A DNA stretch of 64,000 nt. Source: Pseudorhodoplanes sinuspersici (GTDB taxonomy: Bacteria > Pseudomonadota > Alphaproteobacteria > Rhizobiales > Xanthobacteraceae). The notes under the pieces are model-generated. The model did not search any database. It saw only the letters and a list, made by a program, of their open reading frames with translations, and was not told the DNA's origin. Shown piece by piece: positions 34,322-43,842 of the stretch. The translations under genes were made by a program, and so were the position numbers. Location of the stretch: positions 800,501 to 864,500 of the forward strand of contig NZ_CP021112.1 in the NCBI RefSeq assembly GCF_002119765.1, read 5' to 3'. How positions within the stretch are numbered: position 1 is the first letter of the stretch; each line of letters begins with the position of its first letter.

Positions 34322-37252
34322 TTGCCGGACTATCGCGCATATCTCACTGCATCGCGACCCACGGCGGGCCGGCGGCAACTGCCGCGTGTGCTCGCCGCGC
34401 TCCTGTTCATTTGCGCGAGTCTGTTGCTGGCGCTGACGCCGGCGCGCGCCGTCGATGCTGTGAATGTGCGCCCCGACGCCGCCGCCATCGACCTGACCGA
34501 GGCCGCCGAGCGCCCCCGCGTCGAAGGCGACCGCGTTCAGGTCTCGACCGCGCCAGGCCCGGACGGCATCATCCGCAGGATCGAAGTGCGCGGCCGCGAG
34601 GCCGGCAATAACTGGGCCGTATTCGCGCTGGCCAATACCGGCGACGAGCAGATCGATCGGCTGATCGTCGTGCCGCATTATCGCATGGTCGGATCTGGCC
34701 TGTTTTGGCCGGATCTCGGTCTGTCGCGCGTTGTGACTGTGACGCCGAGCGCCGGCGAACGGCCAGAACGGCAGGATTCAGCCACCGCCGACGTGTTCCG
34801 CGTGACACTCGATCCCGGATCGGTCGTAACGTATGTGCTGGAATTGCGATCCGACAACCTCCCGCAGCTCTACCTGTGGGAACCGGACGCCTACAAGGAC
34901 AAGATCAACTCCTTCACGCTCTATTACGGCATCGTCATCGGCATTGCCGGTCTGCTTGCCCTCTTCCTGACCATTCTATTCGTGGTGAAAGGCTCGGTGA
35001 TGTTCCCGGCCGCAGCCGCGCTCGGCTGGGCGGTGCTCGTCTATATCGGCATCGATTTCGGATTCTGGGGCAAGGTCTTCGATATGTCGGCCGGCGCCGA
35101 GCGCATCTGGCGCGCGGTCGGCGAATGCGTGCTGGCCGCGACCTTGCTCGTCTTCCTGTTTGCCTATCTCAATCTCAGCCGCTGGCATGTGCGTTACGCG
35201 CACATCACCGTCGCCTGGCTCGGCGGCCTTGCCGCGCTGATTGCGGTCGCGCTGTACGATCCCGCTGTGGCATCGGGCATCGCGCGCTTCTCGTTTGCGG
35301 GCGTTGCCTTTCTCGGCTTTGCCGTTGTCGTGCTGCTGTCGATGCAGGGCTTCGACCGCGCGGTGCTGCTGATCCCGACCTGGTTCCTACTCTGCGTGTG
35401 GACCGTCGCGGCCGCTCTCACCGTCGGCGGCTTTGTCACCAATGACATCGTCGGTCCCGCTTTGCTTGGTGGCCTTGTCCTGATCGTGATGCTGATCGGC
35501 TTCACCGTCATGCAGCATGCCTTTGCCGGCTCGATCACCCACGGCATCGTCTCCGACGTCGAGCGCAGAGCCCTGGCATTGACCGGTGCCGGCGACATGA
35601 TCTGGGACTGGGATGTCTCGTCGGACAAGGTGTATACCAGCCCCGAAACCGAGCAGATGCTGGGCCTGAAGCGCGGCGCGCTGGAAGGCTCAGCCGCGGG
35701 CTGGCTTGAAGTGCTGCATCCGCTCGACCGCGATCGTTTCCGCGCTGCGCTGGATGGCGTGATCGAACAGCGCCGCGGCCGTCTGGTGCAGGATTTCCGT
35801 CTGCGCACGCCGGACGGGCATTATCTCTGGTTCGCCTTGAAGGCGCGGCCGGTGGTCGGCTCGGATGGCGAAGTGGTGCGGCTCGTCGGTACACTCACCG
35901 ATGTCACCGAGTTCAAAACCGCGGAAGAGCGGCTGCTGCATGACGCGGTGCACGACAATCTCACCGGCCTGCCGAACCGGCAATTGTTCCTCGACCGTTT
36001 CGAAGCCGTGCTTGCCTTTGCCAAAAGCGATCCGGCCATGCGGCCGACCGTCATCGTCATCGATCTCGACCGCTTTAAACAGGTCAACGATTCCGTCGGC
36101 ATGGCAGTCGGCGACTCGATCCTTTTGACGCTGGCCCGCCGCCTCATCCGCTTGCTCAAGCCGCAGGATACGTTGGCCCGTCTCTCCGGCGACCAGTTCG
36201 CGTTGATCCTTCTGTCGGAGCGCGACCCCGGCCGCATCATCGCCTTTGCGGAAAATATCCGCCGCGCGATCCGCTCGCCGATCACGTTCAACGATCGCGA
36301 AATCTTCCTCACGGCATCGATCGGCCTGTGCCTCGCCGATGGACAATCCGCCAAGAGCGAGGAAATTCTCAAAGACGCCGAGCTTGCGATGTATCATTCC
36401 AAGCGCATCGGCGGCGACCGCATCGAAGTGTTCAAGGCGGCGATGCGTGCGCGCAAATCCGACCGGCTGACGGTGGAGTCCGAATTGCGCCGTTCGATCG
36501 AGCGCGAAGAAATCAAGATCCTGTATCAGCCGATCATCCGCCTCGAAGATCGCACCATCGCCGGATTCGAAGCCCTGGCGCGTTGGGATCATCCAAAGCT
36601 TGGACGCCTGTCGCCGGCGGAATTCATCACCATCGCCGAGGAGATCGGCCTGATCGTCGATCTCGGCAATTTCATGCTCGATCGCACGGCGCGGCAATTG
36701 AGCCTGTGGCAGCGCACGACGCGGAGCCATGAAACATTGTTCGCCAGCGTCAATGTCTCCTCGCGGCAATTGCTGCGGCAGGATCTGATCCAGGATCTGC
36801 GAACGGTGCTGGCACGTTCGTCGGTGACGCGCGGCACGCTGAAACTGGAACTCACCGAGTCGATGGTGATGGAAAATCCGGAACACGCCGCGCAATTGCT
36901 GACACGGCTGCGCGAACTCGGCGCCGGTCTTGCGCTTGACGATTTCGGCACCGGACATTCGTCGCTGTCCTATCTGCAGCGCTTCCCGTTCGACACGATC
37001 AAGATCGATCAGTCCTTCGTGCGTATGAGCTCGAAGGGCACGCGCCCCGTGATCCTGCGTTCGATCATCGCACTGGCGCACGATCTCGGCATGGAAGCGG
37101 TGGCGGAAGGCGTGGAAACGGATTCCGATGCGGTCGAGCTGTATCAAATGGGCTGCGAATACGCCCAGGGATTCGCCTTCGGCCAGCCAATGACCGCGGA
37201 GGCGGCGACCAAGCTGCTCGCCTCCCACGGCCGTATGGAAGTCGCGCGTTAA
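34322..37252 (+). CDS. membrane 7TM-PAS-GGDEF-EAL protein, likely c-di-GMP phosphodiesterase
   Basis: A 976-residue sensor. Order: signal peptide (about 22-42), periplasmic 7TMR-DISMED2-like beta domain (45-185), seven membrane helices (198-400), PAS with PAC (415-540), GGDEF (545-705), EAL (715-965). The GGDEF site reads SGDQF instead of GG[DE]EF (about 622-626), so it is probably not a cyclase. The EAL side keeps EALAR, NVSSRQL, LTESMVMEN, DDFGTGHSSL, KIDQSFV and AVAEGVET, as in active phosphodiesterases. The start is a TTG at 34322 after AAGGACGGGG; no ATG precedes the signal peptide. It stands alone. Likely lowers c-di-GMP on an extracellular cue. Confidence 0.93.
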   Translation: MPDYRAYLTASRPTAGRRQLPRVLAALLFICASLLLALTPARAVDAVNVRPDAAAIDLTEAAERPRVEGDRVQVSTAPGPDGIIRRIEVRGREAGNNWAVFALANTGDEQIDRLIVVPHYRMVGSGLFWPDLGLSRVVTVTPSAGERPERQDSATADVFRVTLDPGSVVTYVLELRSDNLPQLYLWEPDAYKDKINSFTLYYGIVIGIAGLLALFLTILFVVKGSVMFPAAAALGWAVLVYIGIDFGFWGKVFDMSAGAERIWRAVGECVLAATLLVFLFAYLNLSRWHVRYAHITVAWLGGLAALIAVALYDPAVASGIARFSFAGVAFLGFAVVVLLSMQGFDRAVLLIPTWFLLCVWTVAAALTVGGFVTNDIVGPALLGGLVLIVMLIGFTVMQHAFAGSITHGIVSDVERRALALTGAGDMIWDWDVSSDKVYTSPETEQMLGLKRGALEGSAAGWLEVLHPLDRDRFRAALDGVIEQRRGRLVQDFRLRTPDGHYLWFALKARPVVGSDGEVVRLVGTLTDVTEFKTAEERLLHDAVHDNLTGLPNRQLFLDRFEAVLAFAKSDPAMRPTVIVIDLDRFKQVNDSVGMAVGDSILLTLARRLIRLLKPQDTLARLSGDQFALILLSERDPGRIIAFAENIRRAIRSPITFNDREIFLTASIGLCLADGQSAKSEEILKDAELAMYHSKRIGGDRIEVFKAAMRARKSDRLTVESELRRSIEREEIKILYQPIIRLEDRTIAGFEALARWDHPKLGRLSPAEFITIAEEIGLIVDLGNFMLDRTARQLSLWQRTTRSHETLFASVNVSSRQLLRQDLIQDLRTVLARSSVTRGTLKLELTESMVMENPEHAAQLLTRLRELGAGLALDDFGTGHSSLSYLQRFPFDTIKIDQSFVRMSSKGTRPVILRSIIALAHDLGMEAVAEGVETDSDAVELYQMGCEYAQGFAFGQPMTAEAATKLLASHGRMEVAR

Positions 37253-37314
37253 TCCTTTGAAGCGCGTTAACTCTTGGAGATGTGAACGTCCGGCGTCTTC
37301 GCGCAGCAGGTAAG

Positions 37315-37328
37315 CCTAACCGGTTAGG
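37315..37328. promoter_or_regulatory. 14-base perfect palindrome CCTAACCGGTTAGG
   Basis: It lies 63 bases after the EAL-protein stop in a gene-free 236-base stretch, followed by TTAAAAAAG. Too short for a transcript hairpin of high stability and without a T-run after it, so a protein-binding site is as likely as a terminator. The YqgE gene ends 160 bases further on, on the other strand. Confidence 0.4.
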
Positions 37329-37488
37329 TTAAAAAAGCGTTTCGATTGCACGGACAATTGCAACGATTACGGTCACACCGTCGCGAGAATTGCGTTCACC
37401 GAAACCGATTTCCACTTTGCGACAAGGGCCGTCGGTAGCGCCCCTGCTGGCGGCCCGTTTCTTCGTCGCATCTGCAGATGAAAAGACG

Positions 37489-38109
37489 TTATGCGTGGCC
37501 GGCGTCGCTCGACAGCATGCCCGGCGCGATGCCGAGTTTGCGCATCGCCCGTTCGTATTTACGCTCGGGCGCGCCAAAGATCAGTTCCGGATCGGCGCTG
37601 CAATGCAGCCAGCCGTTATTCTGGATTTCGGTTTCAAGCTGTCCCGGCGCCCAGCCGGCATAACCCAGCGCAAGGATCGCACTGGACGGTCCACTGCCCG
37701 TGGCAATCGCTTTCAGGATATCGATCGTCGCGGTGAGACAGATGCCGTCGTCGATCGGCAGCGTCGAATTTTCGATGAAGAAATCCGACGAATGAAGAAC
37801 GAAGCCGCGTCCGGTCTCCACCGGTCCGCCTTTCATCACCTTCACATCGTCATGGCGCGGAGACACCAGAATGCCTTCCTCCTCGGTGACCACATTGAGC
37901 TGCACCAGGAGATCGGGAAAATTGATGTTGCTTGCAGGCTGGTTGACGACAATCCCCATCGCCCCTTCCGGCGAATGCGCGCAGATATAGATCAGCGTCT
38001 TGGCGAAGCGGTCGTCGTTCATCGACGGCGAGGCGATCAGCATCTGGCCGTCCAGATAGCCGCGCGCTGCCGTGGATTTCTTGCCCATGCCGGACTTCGG
38101 TATCTTCAT
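37489..38109 (-). CDS. YqgE/AlgH family protein
   Basis: A 206-residue UPF0301 protein of one domain. Signature segments: [20 protein letters not shown] near the N-terminus, [20 protein letters not shown], then [14 protein letters not shown] and [20 protein letters not shown]. The family is widespread; its function is unsettled, though some work links AlgH to regulation in Pseudomonas. Start ATG 38107-38109, chosen because homologues begin shortly before YLDGQ. It is divergent from the DsbD-N-like gene with about 100 bases between. Confidence 0.93.
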   Translation of the reverse strand: MKIPKSGMGKKSTAARGYLDGQMLIASPSMNDDRFAKTLIYICAHSPEGAMGIVVNQPASNINFPDLLVQLNVVTEEEGILVSPRHDDVKVMKGGPVETGRGFVLHSSDFFIENSTLPIDDGICLTATIDILKAIATGSGPSSAILALGYAGWAPGQLETEIQNNGWLHCSADPELIFGAPERKYERAMRKLGIAPGMLSSDAGHA

Positions 38110-38213
38110 GCAACAAGCCTAACCGCTTCTGGCCGGATTGTGAAAGGGGACTTTCGCAACACTTCACGGTGATTTCAGTGGCCCAATCGGGAAGAAAACC
38201 TTAAATCAGCGCC

Positions 38214-39059
38214 ATGTTCCCCCCTGTGTTGAGACAATCCTTATTTGCCACATTCGCGCTGGCCGCGATGGCGCAGACGGTCGCAGCCGGCGCCTCCGGC
38301 TGGGATGGCGATGATAAATCCGGCATCCGGCTGATTGCCGGCAGCAACACCACTGAAGCCGCAGGTTCCGTTCTGCGCGCCGGCGTCGAAATTCGCCTCG
38401 CGACCGGATGGAAAACCTATTGGCGTTATCCGGGAGATTCCGGCGTACCGCCGCATTTCGATTTCGAAAAATCCGACAATGTGAAGTCGGTAAACTTGTC
38501 CTGGCCGGCACCGCAACGCATCACCGATTCCGAGGGGGTCACCATCGGTTACAAGGACGCCGTGGTGTTTCCGCTCAAGATCGAGCCGAAAGATGCCACC
38601 AAGCCGGTCGTGCTGCGGGTGAAGCTCGATTATGCAGTCTGCGAAAAATTGTGCATTCCCGCGCAGGGGCAAGCCGAACTGACCCTCAAGTCCGGCCATG
38701 CGGAGACAAACGGTGTCATTGCGGCCGCTGAAAAGAAAGTCCCGCACGCAAACCCGCTCGGTGCGAACACACCATTCTCGATCAAGGCCTTCCGCCGCGA
38801 TGACAGCGCAAAGCCGGCGCGTGTGCTGGTCGATGTGGCCTCGCCCGGCGGTGCGCCAGTGACGCTCTTTGCCGAAGGGCCGGCGAGCGACTGGGCATTG
38901 CCCATCCCTGAAGAGACCGAGGGCGCACCGGCCGGATTGCAGCGATTTTCCTTTGCGCTTGATGGCATGCCGCCCGGTAAAAGCGCGGATGGCGCAAACA
39001 TCAAGCTGACGGCGGTATCCGGGCAGGACGCGATCGAGACCACGATCCGTCTCGACTAA
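38214..39059 (+). CDS. periplasmic DsbD N-terminal-domain-like protein
   Basis: A 281-residue exported protein (signal MFPPVLRQSLFATFALAAMA, then QTVAAG). The body is the immunoglobulin-like alpha domain of DsbD: ATGWKTYWRYPGDSGVPPHF, VIGYKDAV-like segment ITDSEGVTIGYKDAVVFPL, and the redox pair in YAVCEKLCIPAQGQ (C-x-x-x-C). In full DsbD this domain passes electrons to DsbC/DsbG or cytochrome partners; here the membrane and thioredoxin domains are missing. It therefore needs a partner encoded elsewhere. It precedes a peroxiredoxin gene by 86 bases. Confidence 0.87.
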   Translation: MFPPVLRQSLFATFALAAMAQTVAAGASGWDGDDKSGIRLIAGSNTTEAAGSVLRAGVEIRLATGWKTYWRYPGDSGVPPHFDFEKSDNVKSVNLSWPAPQRITDSEGVTIGYKDAVVFPLKIEPKDATKPVVLRVKLDYAVCEKLCIPAQGQAELTLKSGHAETNGVIAAAEKKVPHANPLGANTPFSIKAFRRDDSAKPARVLVDVASPGGAPVTLFAEGPASDWALPIPEETEGAPAGLQRFSFALDGMPPGKSADGANIKLTAVSGQDAIETTIRLD

Positions 39060-39145
39060 CGCGCACGCGCCCCCTATTTTGCGGCACCCTCCCATGCGAG
39101 CCGGATCGCGGCGGCGCAACCAGGAAAATAGAGAGGACTGCACCT

Positions 39146-39628
39146 ATGACCATCAAGGTCGGCGAGAAATTGCCCACTGCCACGTTCCGCGTCATGACGG
39201 CGGAAGGCCCGAAGCCGAAGACCACCGATGAAGTTTTCAGCGGCAAGAAAGTTGTGCTGTTCGCCGTGCCCGGCGCCTTCACGCCGACCTGCAGCAAAAA
39301 TCATCTGCCTGGTTTCGTCACCAATGCCACGGCAATCAAGAGCAAGGGCATCGACACCATCGCCGTGACCGGCGTGAACGACGTGTTCGTCATGGATGCG
39401 TGGAAAAAAGCTGCCGGCTCCGACGACATCGAATTCCTGGCCGACGGCAGCGCCGATTTCGCCAAGGCGGTCGGACTTGAACTCGACGCTTCGGCAATGG
39501 GCCTTGGCGTCCGCTCCAAGCGCTATTGCATGGTGGTCGACGATGGCGTGGTGAAATCGCTGGCGATCGAAGACGCTCCCGGCAAGGCCGACGCCTCCGG
39601 CGCCGAGGCGCTGCTGAAGTCGCTGTAA
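39146..39628 (+). CDS. peroxiredoxin (Prx5/AhpC-TSA type)
   Basis: A 160-residue thiol peroxidase that reduces H2O2 and organic peroxides. The active site is FAVPGAFTPTCSKNHLPGF, with the peroxidatic Cys in PTC and the catalytic Thr three residues before it. The rest matches atypical 2-Cys Prx5: VNDVFVMDAWKK, and a resolving Cys candidate in RYCMVVDDG. Cytoplasmic, with no signal peptide. GAGAGG lies about 8 bases before the ATG. It may be paired with a glutaredoxin or thioredoxin not encoded here. Confidence 0.95.
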   Translation: MTIKVGEKLPTATFRVMTAEGPKPKTTDEVFSGKKVVLFAVPGAFTPTCSKNHLPGFVTNATAIKSKGIDTIAVTGVNDVFVMDAWKKAAGSDDIEFLADGSADFAKAVGLELDASAMGLGVRSKRYCMVVDDGVVKSLAIEDAPGKADASGAEALLKSL

Positions 39629-39639
39629 TCGAAGCCTCG

Positions 39640-39770
39640 ATGTTTCCGCTCATTCCCGCCAACGGGCCGCGCTTGCGCGCGCCCGAGGACAGGCTCCGGC
39701 GGGAATCCAGCTTCTTTATGCTGGGTCCCCGCCTTCGCGGGGACGAGCGGGAATATAGAGCGAGCAAAAG
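39640..39770. repeat. REP-type element after the peroxiredoxin gene
   Basis: Contains GTCCCCGC / CTTC / GCGGGGAC (39725-39744) and, to its left, ATTCCCGCC..GGCGGGAATCC around a longer GC-rich palindrome. The same two modules occur at 57218-57276, there inside a coding sequence. It lies between convergent genes and abuts the rnhA stop. Confidence 0.85.
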
Positions 39771-39773
39771 CAG

Positions 39774-40223
39774 CTATTTCGCCGCCCGCAAATCCGCAAT
39801 CGCCGACCGCGCCAGCACGTCGGCGCGTTCATTGAGATCGTGGCCGGCATGACCCTTCACCCAATGCCATTTGACATCGTGATGTGAGATCGCGGCATCG
39901 AGCCGCTGCCACAGATCGGCATTCTTCACAGGCTTCTTGTCGGCCGTGCGCCAGCCGTTCTTTTTCCAGCCGTGGATCCATCCCATGATGCCGTTGCGCA
40001 GATACTGGCTGTCGGTATGGAGATCGACGCGGCACGGCTTCTTCAAAGCCTCCAGCGCCGAGATCGCCGCCATCAGTTCCATGCGGTTGTTGGTGGTATG
40101 CGCCTCGCCGCCCTTGAGCTCCTTGATGTGAGCGCCCGATTGCAGGATCGCGCCCCAGCCGCCGGGACCCGGATTGCCCGAACAGGCGCCGTCGGTGTGA
40201 ATGATGACGTGCGGCAGGCTCAC
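39774..40223 (-). CDS. rnhA: ribonuclease HI
   Basis: Cuts the RNA strand of RNA-DNA hybrids, clearing R-loops and primers. The 149-residue protein has the complete catalytic set: D in [19 protein letters not shown] in [14 protein letters not shown] in LHTDSQYL and D in NERADVLAR, with the His-containing flexible loop [10 protein letters not shown]. Its start overlaps the thrB stop by four bases, so the two are co-translated, a pairing common in alphaproteobacteria. Confidence 0.96.
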   Translation of the reverse strand: MSLPHVIIHTDGACSGNPGPGGWGAILQSGAHIKELKGGEAHTTNNRMELMAAISALEALKKPCRVDLHTDSQYLRNGIMGWIHGWKKNGWRTADKKPVKNADLWQRLDAAISHHDVKWHWVKGHAGHDLNERADVLARSAIADLRAAK

Positions 40224-41197
40224 GCGAGTTCACGCGCCTCGACGCCGTAATCGTGCACGCTTTGCGCTTTCTGATGGAAGCGCAGCTTCCTGAAATATTC
40301 CTGCGGGCTTTTCGGTTTCACCAATGCACCCGGCGGCACATTCAGCCAGTCGACGACGCGCGTCAGCAGAAAACGGAGCGCCGCGCCGCGCGCCAGCAGC
40401 GGCAGGGCGTCGAGTTCGGCATCGTTCAGCGGCCGTACCCGGGCATAGCCTTGCAGCAATGCGCGGCCCTTGGTGAAATTGTAGGAAAAGTCGTTTTCGA
40501 AGCACCACGCATTCAGGCAGATCGCAATGTCATAGGCGAGCATATCGTTGCAGGCGAAATAGAAGTCGATCAGCCCCGAAAGCTTCTCTCCGAGAAAAAA
40601 TACGTTATCCGGAAACAGGTCGGCATGGATCACGCCCTCCGGCAATCCGCGCGGCCACGATGCCTCGAGGGCATCCAGTTCATTGGCAATGATCTCGTGC
40701 ATGCTATGCTGGACGTCATCCACGCGCGAAGCGCAGGACTCAAACAGCGGCCGCCATCCCGATACCGACAAGGCGTTGGCGCGCCGCAGTTTGAAATCGC
40801 TGCCGGCCAGATGCAGTTTCGCCAGCGCTTCGCCGACCGCCGCGCAATGCTTGGCATCGACCTTGCGCATCCACATGCCTTCAAGGAACGTCACCAAAGC
40901 CGCAGGACGGCCGCATAGCGTGCCGAGCGCATCGCCGTCGCGCGCCTTCACCGGCTGCGGGCAATTGATGCCACGGCTCGCAAGGTGCTCCATCAAACCG
41001 AGAAAAAACGGCAGATCGACCGCCGCCACGCGCTTTTCATACAGCGTGAGGATGAAATAGCCGGCTTCCGCGTGCAGCAGGTAATTCGAATTCTCGACAC
41101 CTTCGGCAATGCCCTTGTAGGAGAGCAATCTGCCAATATCGTAGCGTGCGATGAATGCGGCCAGATCTTCGGCGGCGACGTCGGTATAGACCGCCAC
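40220..41197 (-). CDS. thrB: homoserine kinase, APH-fold (ThrB type II)
   Basis: Phosphorylates homoserine in threonine synthesis. This is the aminoglycoside-phosphotransferase-like form used in Rhizobiales and Pseudomonas, not the GHMP type. Seen: [20 protein letters not shown] (substrate and P-loop region), FILTLYEKR (ATP-site Lys or equivalent), the Brenner motif [13 protein letters not shown] and [15 protein letters not shown]. 325 residues. It lies 3 bases after ispH, and its stop overlaps rnhA: ispH-thrB-rnhA is a conserved alphaproteobacterial order, from memory. Confidence 0.95.
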   Translation of the reverse strand: MAVYTDVAAEDLAAFIARYDIGRLLSYKGIAEGVENSNYLLHAEAGYFILTLYEKRVAAVDLPFFLGLMEHLASRGINCPQPVKARDGDALGTLCGRPAALVTFLEGMWMRKVDAKHCAAVGEALAKLHLAGSDFKLRRANALSVSGWRPLFESCASRVDDVQHSMHEIIANELDALEASWPRGLPEGVIHADLFPDNVFFLGEKLSGLIDFYFACNDMLAYDIAICLNAWCFENDFSYNFTKGRALLQGYARVRPLNDAELDALPLLARGAALRFLLTRVVDWLNVPPGALVKPKSPQEYFRKLRFHQKAQSVHDYGVEARELA

Positions 41198-41200
41198 GGA

Positions 41201-42190
41201 TCACTCCGCGGCTTGCGGGGGCCGCAAGGCGCGCGGCAGCGGGAAAAACACGTCTTCCTCGGCGGCCGCAACGGTCTCGACCATCAGGTGATAACGCTCG
41301 GCGAAGGCATCGAGCACTTCCTCAACCAGCACTTCCGGCGCCGAAGCGCCCGCCGTCACGCCGAGCGAGGTGATTGAGCCGAACTTGGCCCAGTCGATAT
41401 CGTCCGCCCGCTGCACCAATGCTGCGAATTTCGAGCCTGAGCGCTCGGCCACTTCCTTCAGCCGCTGCGAATTGGAGGAATTGGGCGCGCCGACCACGAT
41501 CATCGCCTCGACCAGCGGCGCGACCTTCTTTACCGCTTCCTGGCGGTTGGTGGTGGCGTAGCAGATGTCTTCCTTGTGCGGGATCGTGATCGCGGGGAAA
41601 CGCTCCCTCAGCACGTCAGCAATTTCGGCGGTATCGTCGATCGACAGGGTCGTCTGCGTCACATAGGCGAGATTGTCGGCATCCTTCGGCTCATAGCGGC
41701 GCGCATCCTCGATCGTCTGGATCAGGGTGATGCTGCCTTCGGGCAATTGCCCGAGCGTGCCGACGACTTCCGGATGGCCGGCATGACCGATCAGGAGGAT
41801 TTCCTTGCCGCGCCGGAAATGAATTTCCGCCTCGCGGTGCACCTTGGTGACCAGCGGGCAGGTCGCATCGAAAGTCAGGAAATTGCGCGATTTGGCATCG
41901 TCCGGCACTGCTTTCGGCACGCCATGGGCGGAAAATACCACGGGCGCGTCGGTGTCGGGGATCTCGCCCAGTTCCTCGACGAAAATGGCGCCCTTGGCCT
42001 TCAGACTTTCGACGACATAGCGGTTGTGGACGATCTCGTGCCGGACATAAACCGGCGCCCCATAGAGCGCCAGCGCACGCTCGACCGAATCAATCGCCCG
42101 CACCACCCCGGCGCAGAATCCGCGCGGAGAGCAGAGAATGACCTTGAGCGATGGCTTTTGACCATCCGTCGCGGCGGGAGGTGCCATCAT
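41201..42190 (-). CDS. ispH: 4-hydroxy-3-methylbut-2-enyl diphosphate reductase (IspH)
   Basis: The last step of the MEP pathway, making IPP and DMAPP with a [4Fe-4S] cluster. The three cluster cysteines are in place: [29 protein letters not shown] and [14 protein letters not shown]. The substrate motif [10 protein letters not shown] is also present. Length about 329 residues plus a short variable N-terminus. The start is uncertain: ATG 42188-42190, a second ATG one codon on, or a TTG 60 bases upstream; none has a strong ribosome site. First gene of the leftward ispH-thrB-rnhA operon. Confidence 0.95.
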   Translation of the reverse strand: MMAPPAATDGQKPSLKVILCSPRGFCAGVVRAIDSVERALALYGAPVYVRHEIVHNRYVVESLKAKGAIFVEELGEIPDTDAPVVFSAHGVPKAVPDDAKSRNFLTFDATCPLVTKVHREAEIHFRRGKEILLIGHAGHPEVVGTLGQLPEGSITLIQTIEDARRYEPKDADNLAYVTQTTLSIDDTAEIADVLRERFPAITIPHKEDICYATTNRQEAVKKVAPLVEAMIVVGAPNSSNSQRLKEVAERSGSKFAALVQRADDIDWAKFGSITSLGVTAGASAPEVLVEEVLDAFAERYHLMVETVAAAEEDVFFPLPRALRPPQAAE

Positions 42191-42328
42191 TGGCGCATGT
42201 TCGTTGGCCTCGGTGTCACCGACATGGGGGGCGGACCGGCATGAAGTCAAGGCTGACCAATCGACTTAATTGAATAGAAAAGCTATCGTGATGGTCTGTG
42301 GCTTTCATGGCCACAGAGGGGCCAACAC

Positions 42329-42790
42329 ATGACAATCACACGCGTGAAGGTTACGGGCCTGGCGCTGGCCATGGCGGCCATGGCTGCGGGTCTCGGCGGC
42401 TGTGCGGGCGGTGCCGGTCAGTACGTTCAGGACAGCCCTGCGGCCCAGCCCTATCCCGGCCTGCCGCGTCAGGCGCTGGCCGACGAGGTCTATCTCGACG
42501 GGACCGGCGTCTCGGCCCGCCGCATGGCCGGAGCGCCCGATACCAGCGTCGAAACGCTGCAGGTCACGCCGCCTCCCGCCGACGGTCCACAACACGCCGT
42601 TGTGCGCAGCCGGCCCACGGCCATCCCCCGGGCGGACGATATGTCGGCCAGCACCGGATCGACGGCCACCACCGGTGCGCGGAACTCGGCCACGTACGCC
42701 AACAAGCCCTTTACCCCGGAATGGCTGGCCAAGGAGAAGGCGGAAGACGAACGGCTCCGCAACCGGATGACCATCTGCCGGGGCTGCTGA
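42329..42790 (+). CDS. hypothetical lipoprotein
   Basis: A 153-residue protein with a lipoprotein signal: MTITRVKVTGLALAMAAMAA then GLGGCAGG, where Cys25 would be lipidated. The rest is low in structure, rich in Pro, Ala, Thr and Ser, with a charged C-terminal helix (FTPEWLAKEKAEDERLRNRM) ending in ICRGC. The final C-x-x-C hints at a late disulfide or metal contact. I do not recognise a family. It stands between ispH (divergent) and trcR. Confidence 0.8.
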   Translation: MTITRVKVTGLALAMAAMAAGLGGCAGGAGQYVQDSPAAQPYPGLPRQALADEVYLDGTGVSARRMAGAPDTSVETLQVTPPPADGPQHAVVRSRPTAIPRADDMSASTGSTATTGARNSATYANKPFTPEWLAKEKAEDERLRNRMTICRGC

Positions 42791-43000
42791 CCTCTTCCCG
42801 CCGTGAAAGCGGGGCCGCCGGGGTGGACCGGCTGGCTGAAAGCACCTTGTCCGGGAAGTAAAAACACGTTGGCCGGGAAATAAGTGTCAGTTGCCCGATA
42901 GGACCTCAGCGCCTATATTCCGGTGTAATTCCAGTCATCCCCGATGACGACCCCTGCTTCGCTCCCGATGGGCGGGCGAAGCGCGAAGGAGAATTTTGTC

Positions 43001-43720
43001 ATGCAGGAAGCGCCGCTGATGCCGAAAGCCACCGCTGTGTGGCTGGTCGAAAACACCGCGCTCTCGTTCGATCAGATTGCCGAATTCTGCAAGCTGCACC
43101 CGCTTGAGGTGCGCGCGATTGCGGACGGCGATTCCGCACAGGGTATCAAGGGTCTCGATCCGATTCAGACCGGCCAGCTCACCCGCGAGGCCATCGAGAA
43201 CGCCGAGAAGAATACCAATCTCCGGCTCAAGCTCGCCGAGCGCAAGGTGCGCGTGCCGGAGCAGAAGACCAAGCGCGGCCCGCGCTATACGCCGGTGTCC
43301 CGCCGCCAGGACCGGCCGAACGCGATCCTGTGGCTGCTGCGCAATCATCCGGAATTGAAGGACAGCCAGATCATGCGGCTGGTCGGCACCACCAAGTCGA
43401 CCATCCAGGGCATCCGTGATCGCACCCACTGGAACGCCGCCAATCTGTCGCCGCTCGATCCGGTGACGCTCGGTTTGTGCTCGCAGATCGATCTCGACAT
43501 GCAGGTCGCCAAGGCCGCGAAAGAGAAGCCGGCGCCGTCCGATCAGGATCGCATCACGCTGCTTCCGGCCTCCGTCACCACCGCACCGTCGGATATGCCG
43601 GTCGAGGAGGACAGCCGCGCCGCAGCGGCGAGCGCCAAGGCGCAGGAAGACGAAGACGTCAGCGCCGTGTTCGCCAAGCTGAAGAAGATCGGCGGCACCA
43701 AGCCGGAAGACGACGAGTAG
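43001..43720 (+). CDS. trcR: cell-cycle transcriptional regulator TrcR (DUF1013)
   Basis: A 239-residue DUF1013 protein, named TrcR in Brucella/Caulobacter literature as a transcription factor tied to the cell cycle. Signature stretches: LMPKATAVWLVENTALSFDQ, IAEFCKLHPLEVRAIADGD, and a helix-turn-helix-like RPNAILWLLRNHPELKDSQI followed by MRLVGTTKSTIQGIRDRTHW. The C-terminus is acidic and disordered (DDE end). The ATG at 43001 has AAGGAG about 10 bases upstream; the longer frame from 42944 has no homology. A second cell-cycle gene in the window besides rcdA. Confidence 0.9.
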   Translation: MQEAPLMPKATAVWLVENTALSFDQIAEFCKLHPLEVRAIADGDSAQGIKGLDPIQTGQLTREAIENAEKNTNLRLKLAERKVRVPEQKTKRGPRYTPVSRRQDRPNAILWLLRNHPELKDSQIMRLVGTTKSTIQGIRDRTHWNAANLSPLDPVTLGLCSQIDLDMQVAKAAKEKPAPSDQDRITLLPASVTTAPSDMPVEEDSRAAAASAKAQEDEDVSAVFAKLKKIGGTKPEDDE

Positions 43721-43842
43721 TTTTTCTGTCAGGCTGGATTTCGTCATGCCCGGCTTATGCCGGGCACCCTCCATCGGCATACGATTTGCCTTCACGCTAT
43801 TGTCTGCGTGACGCGAATTTTCATGACGATGGATGATGAGCC

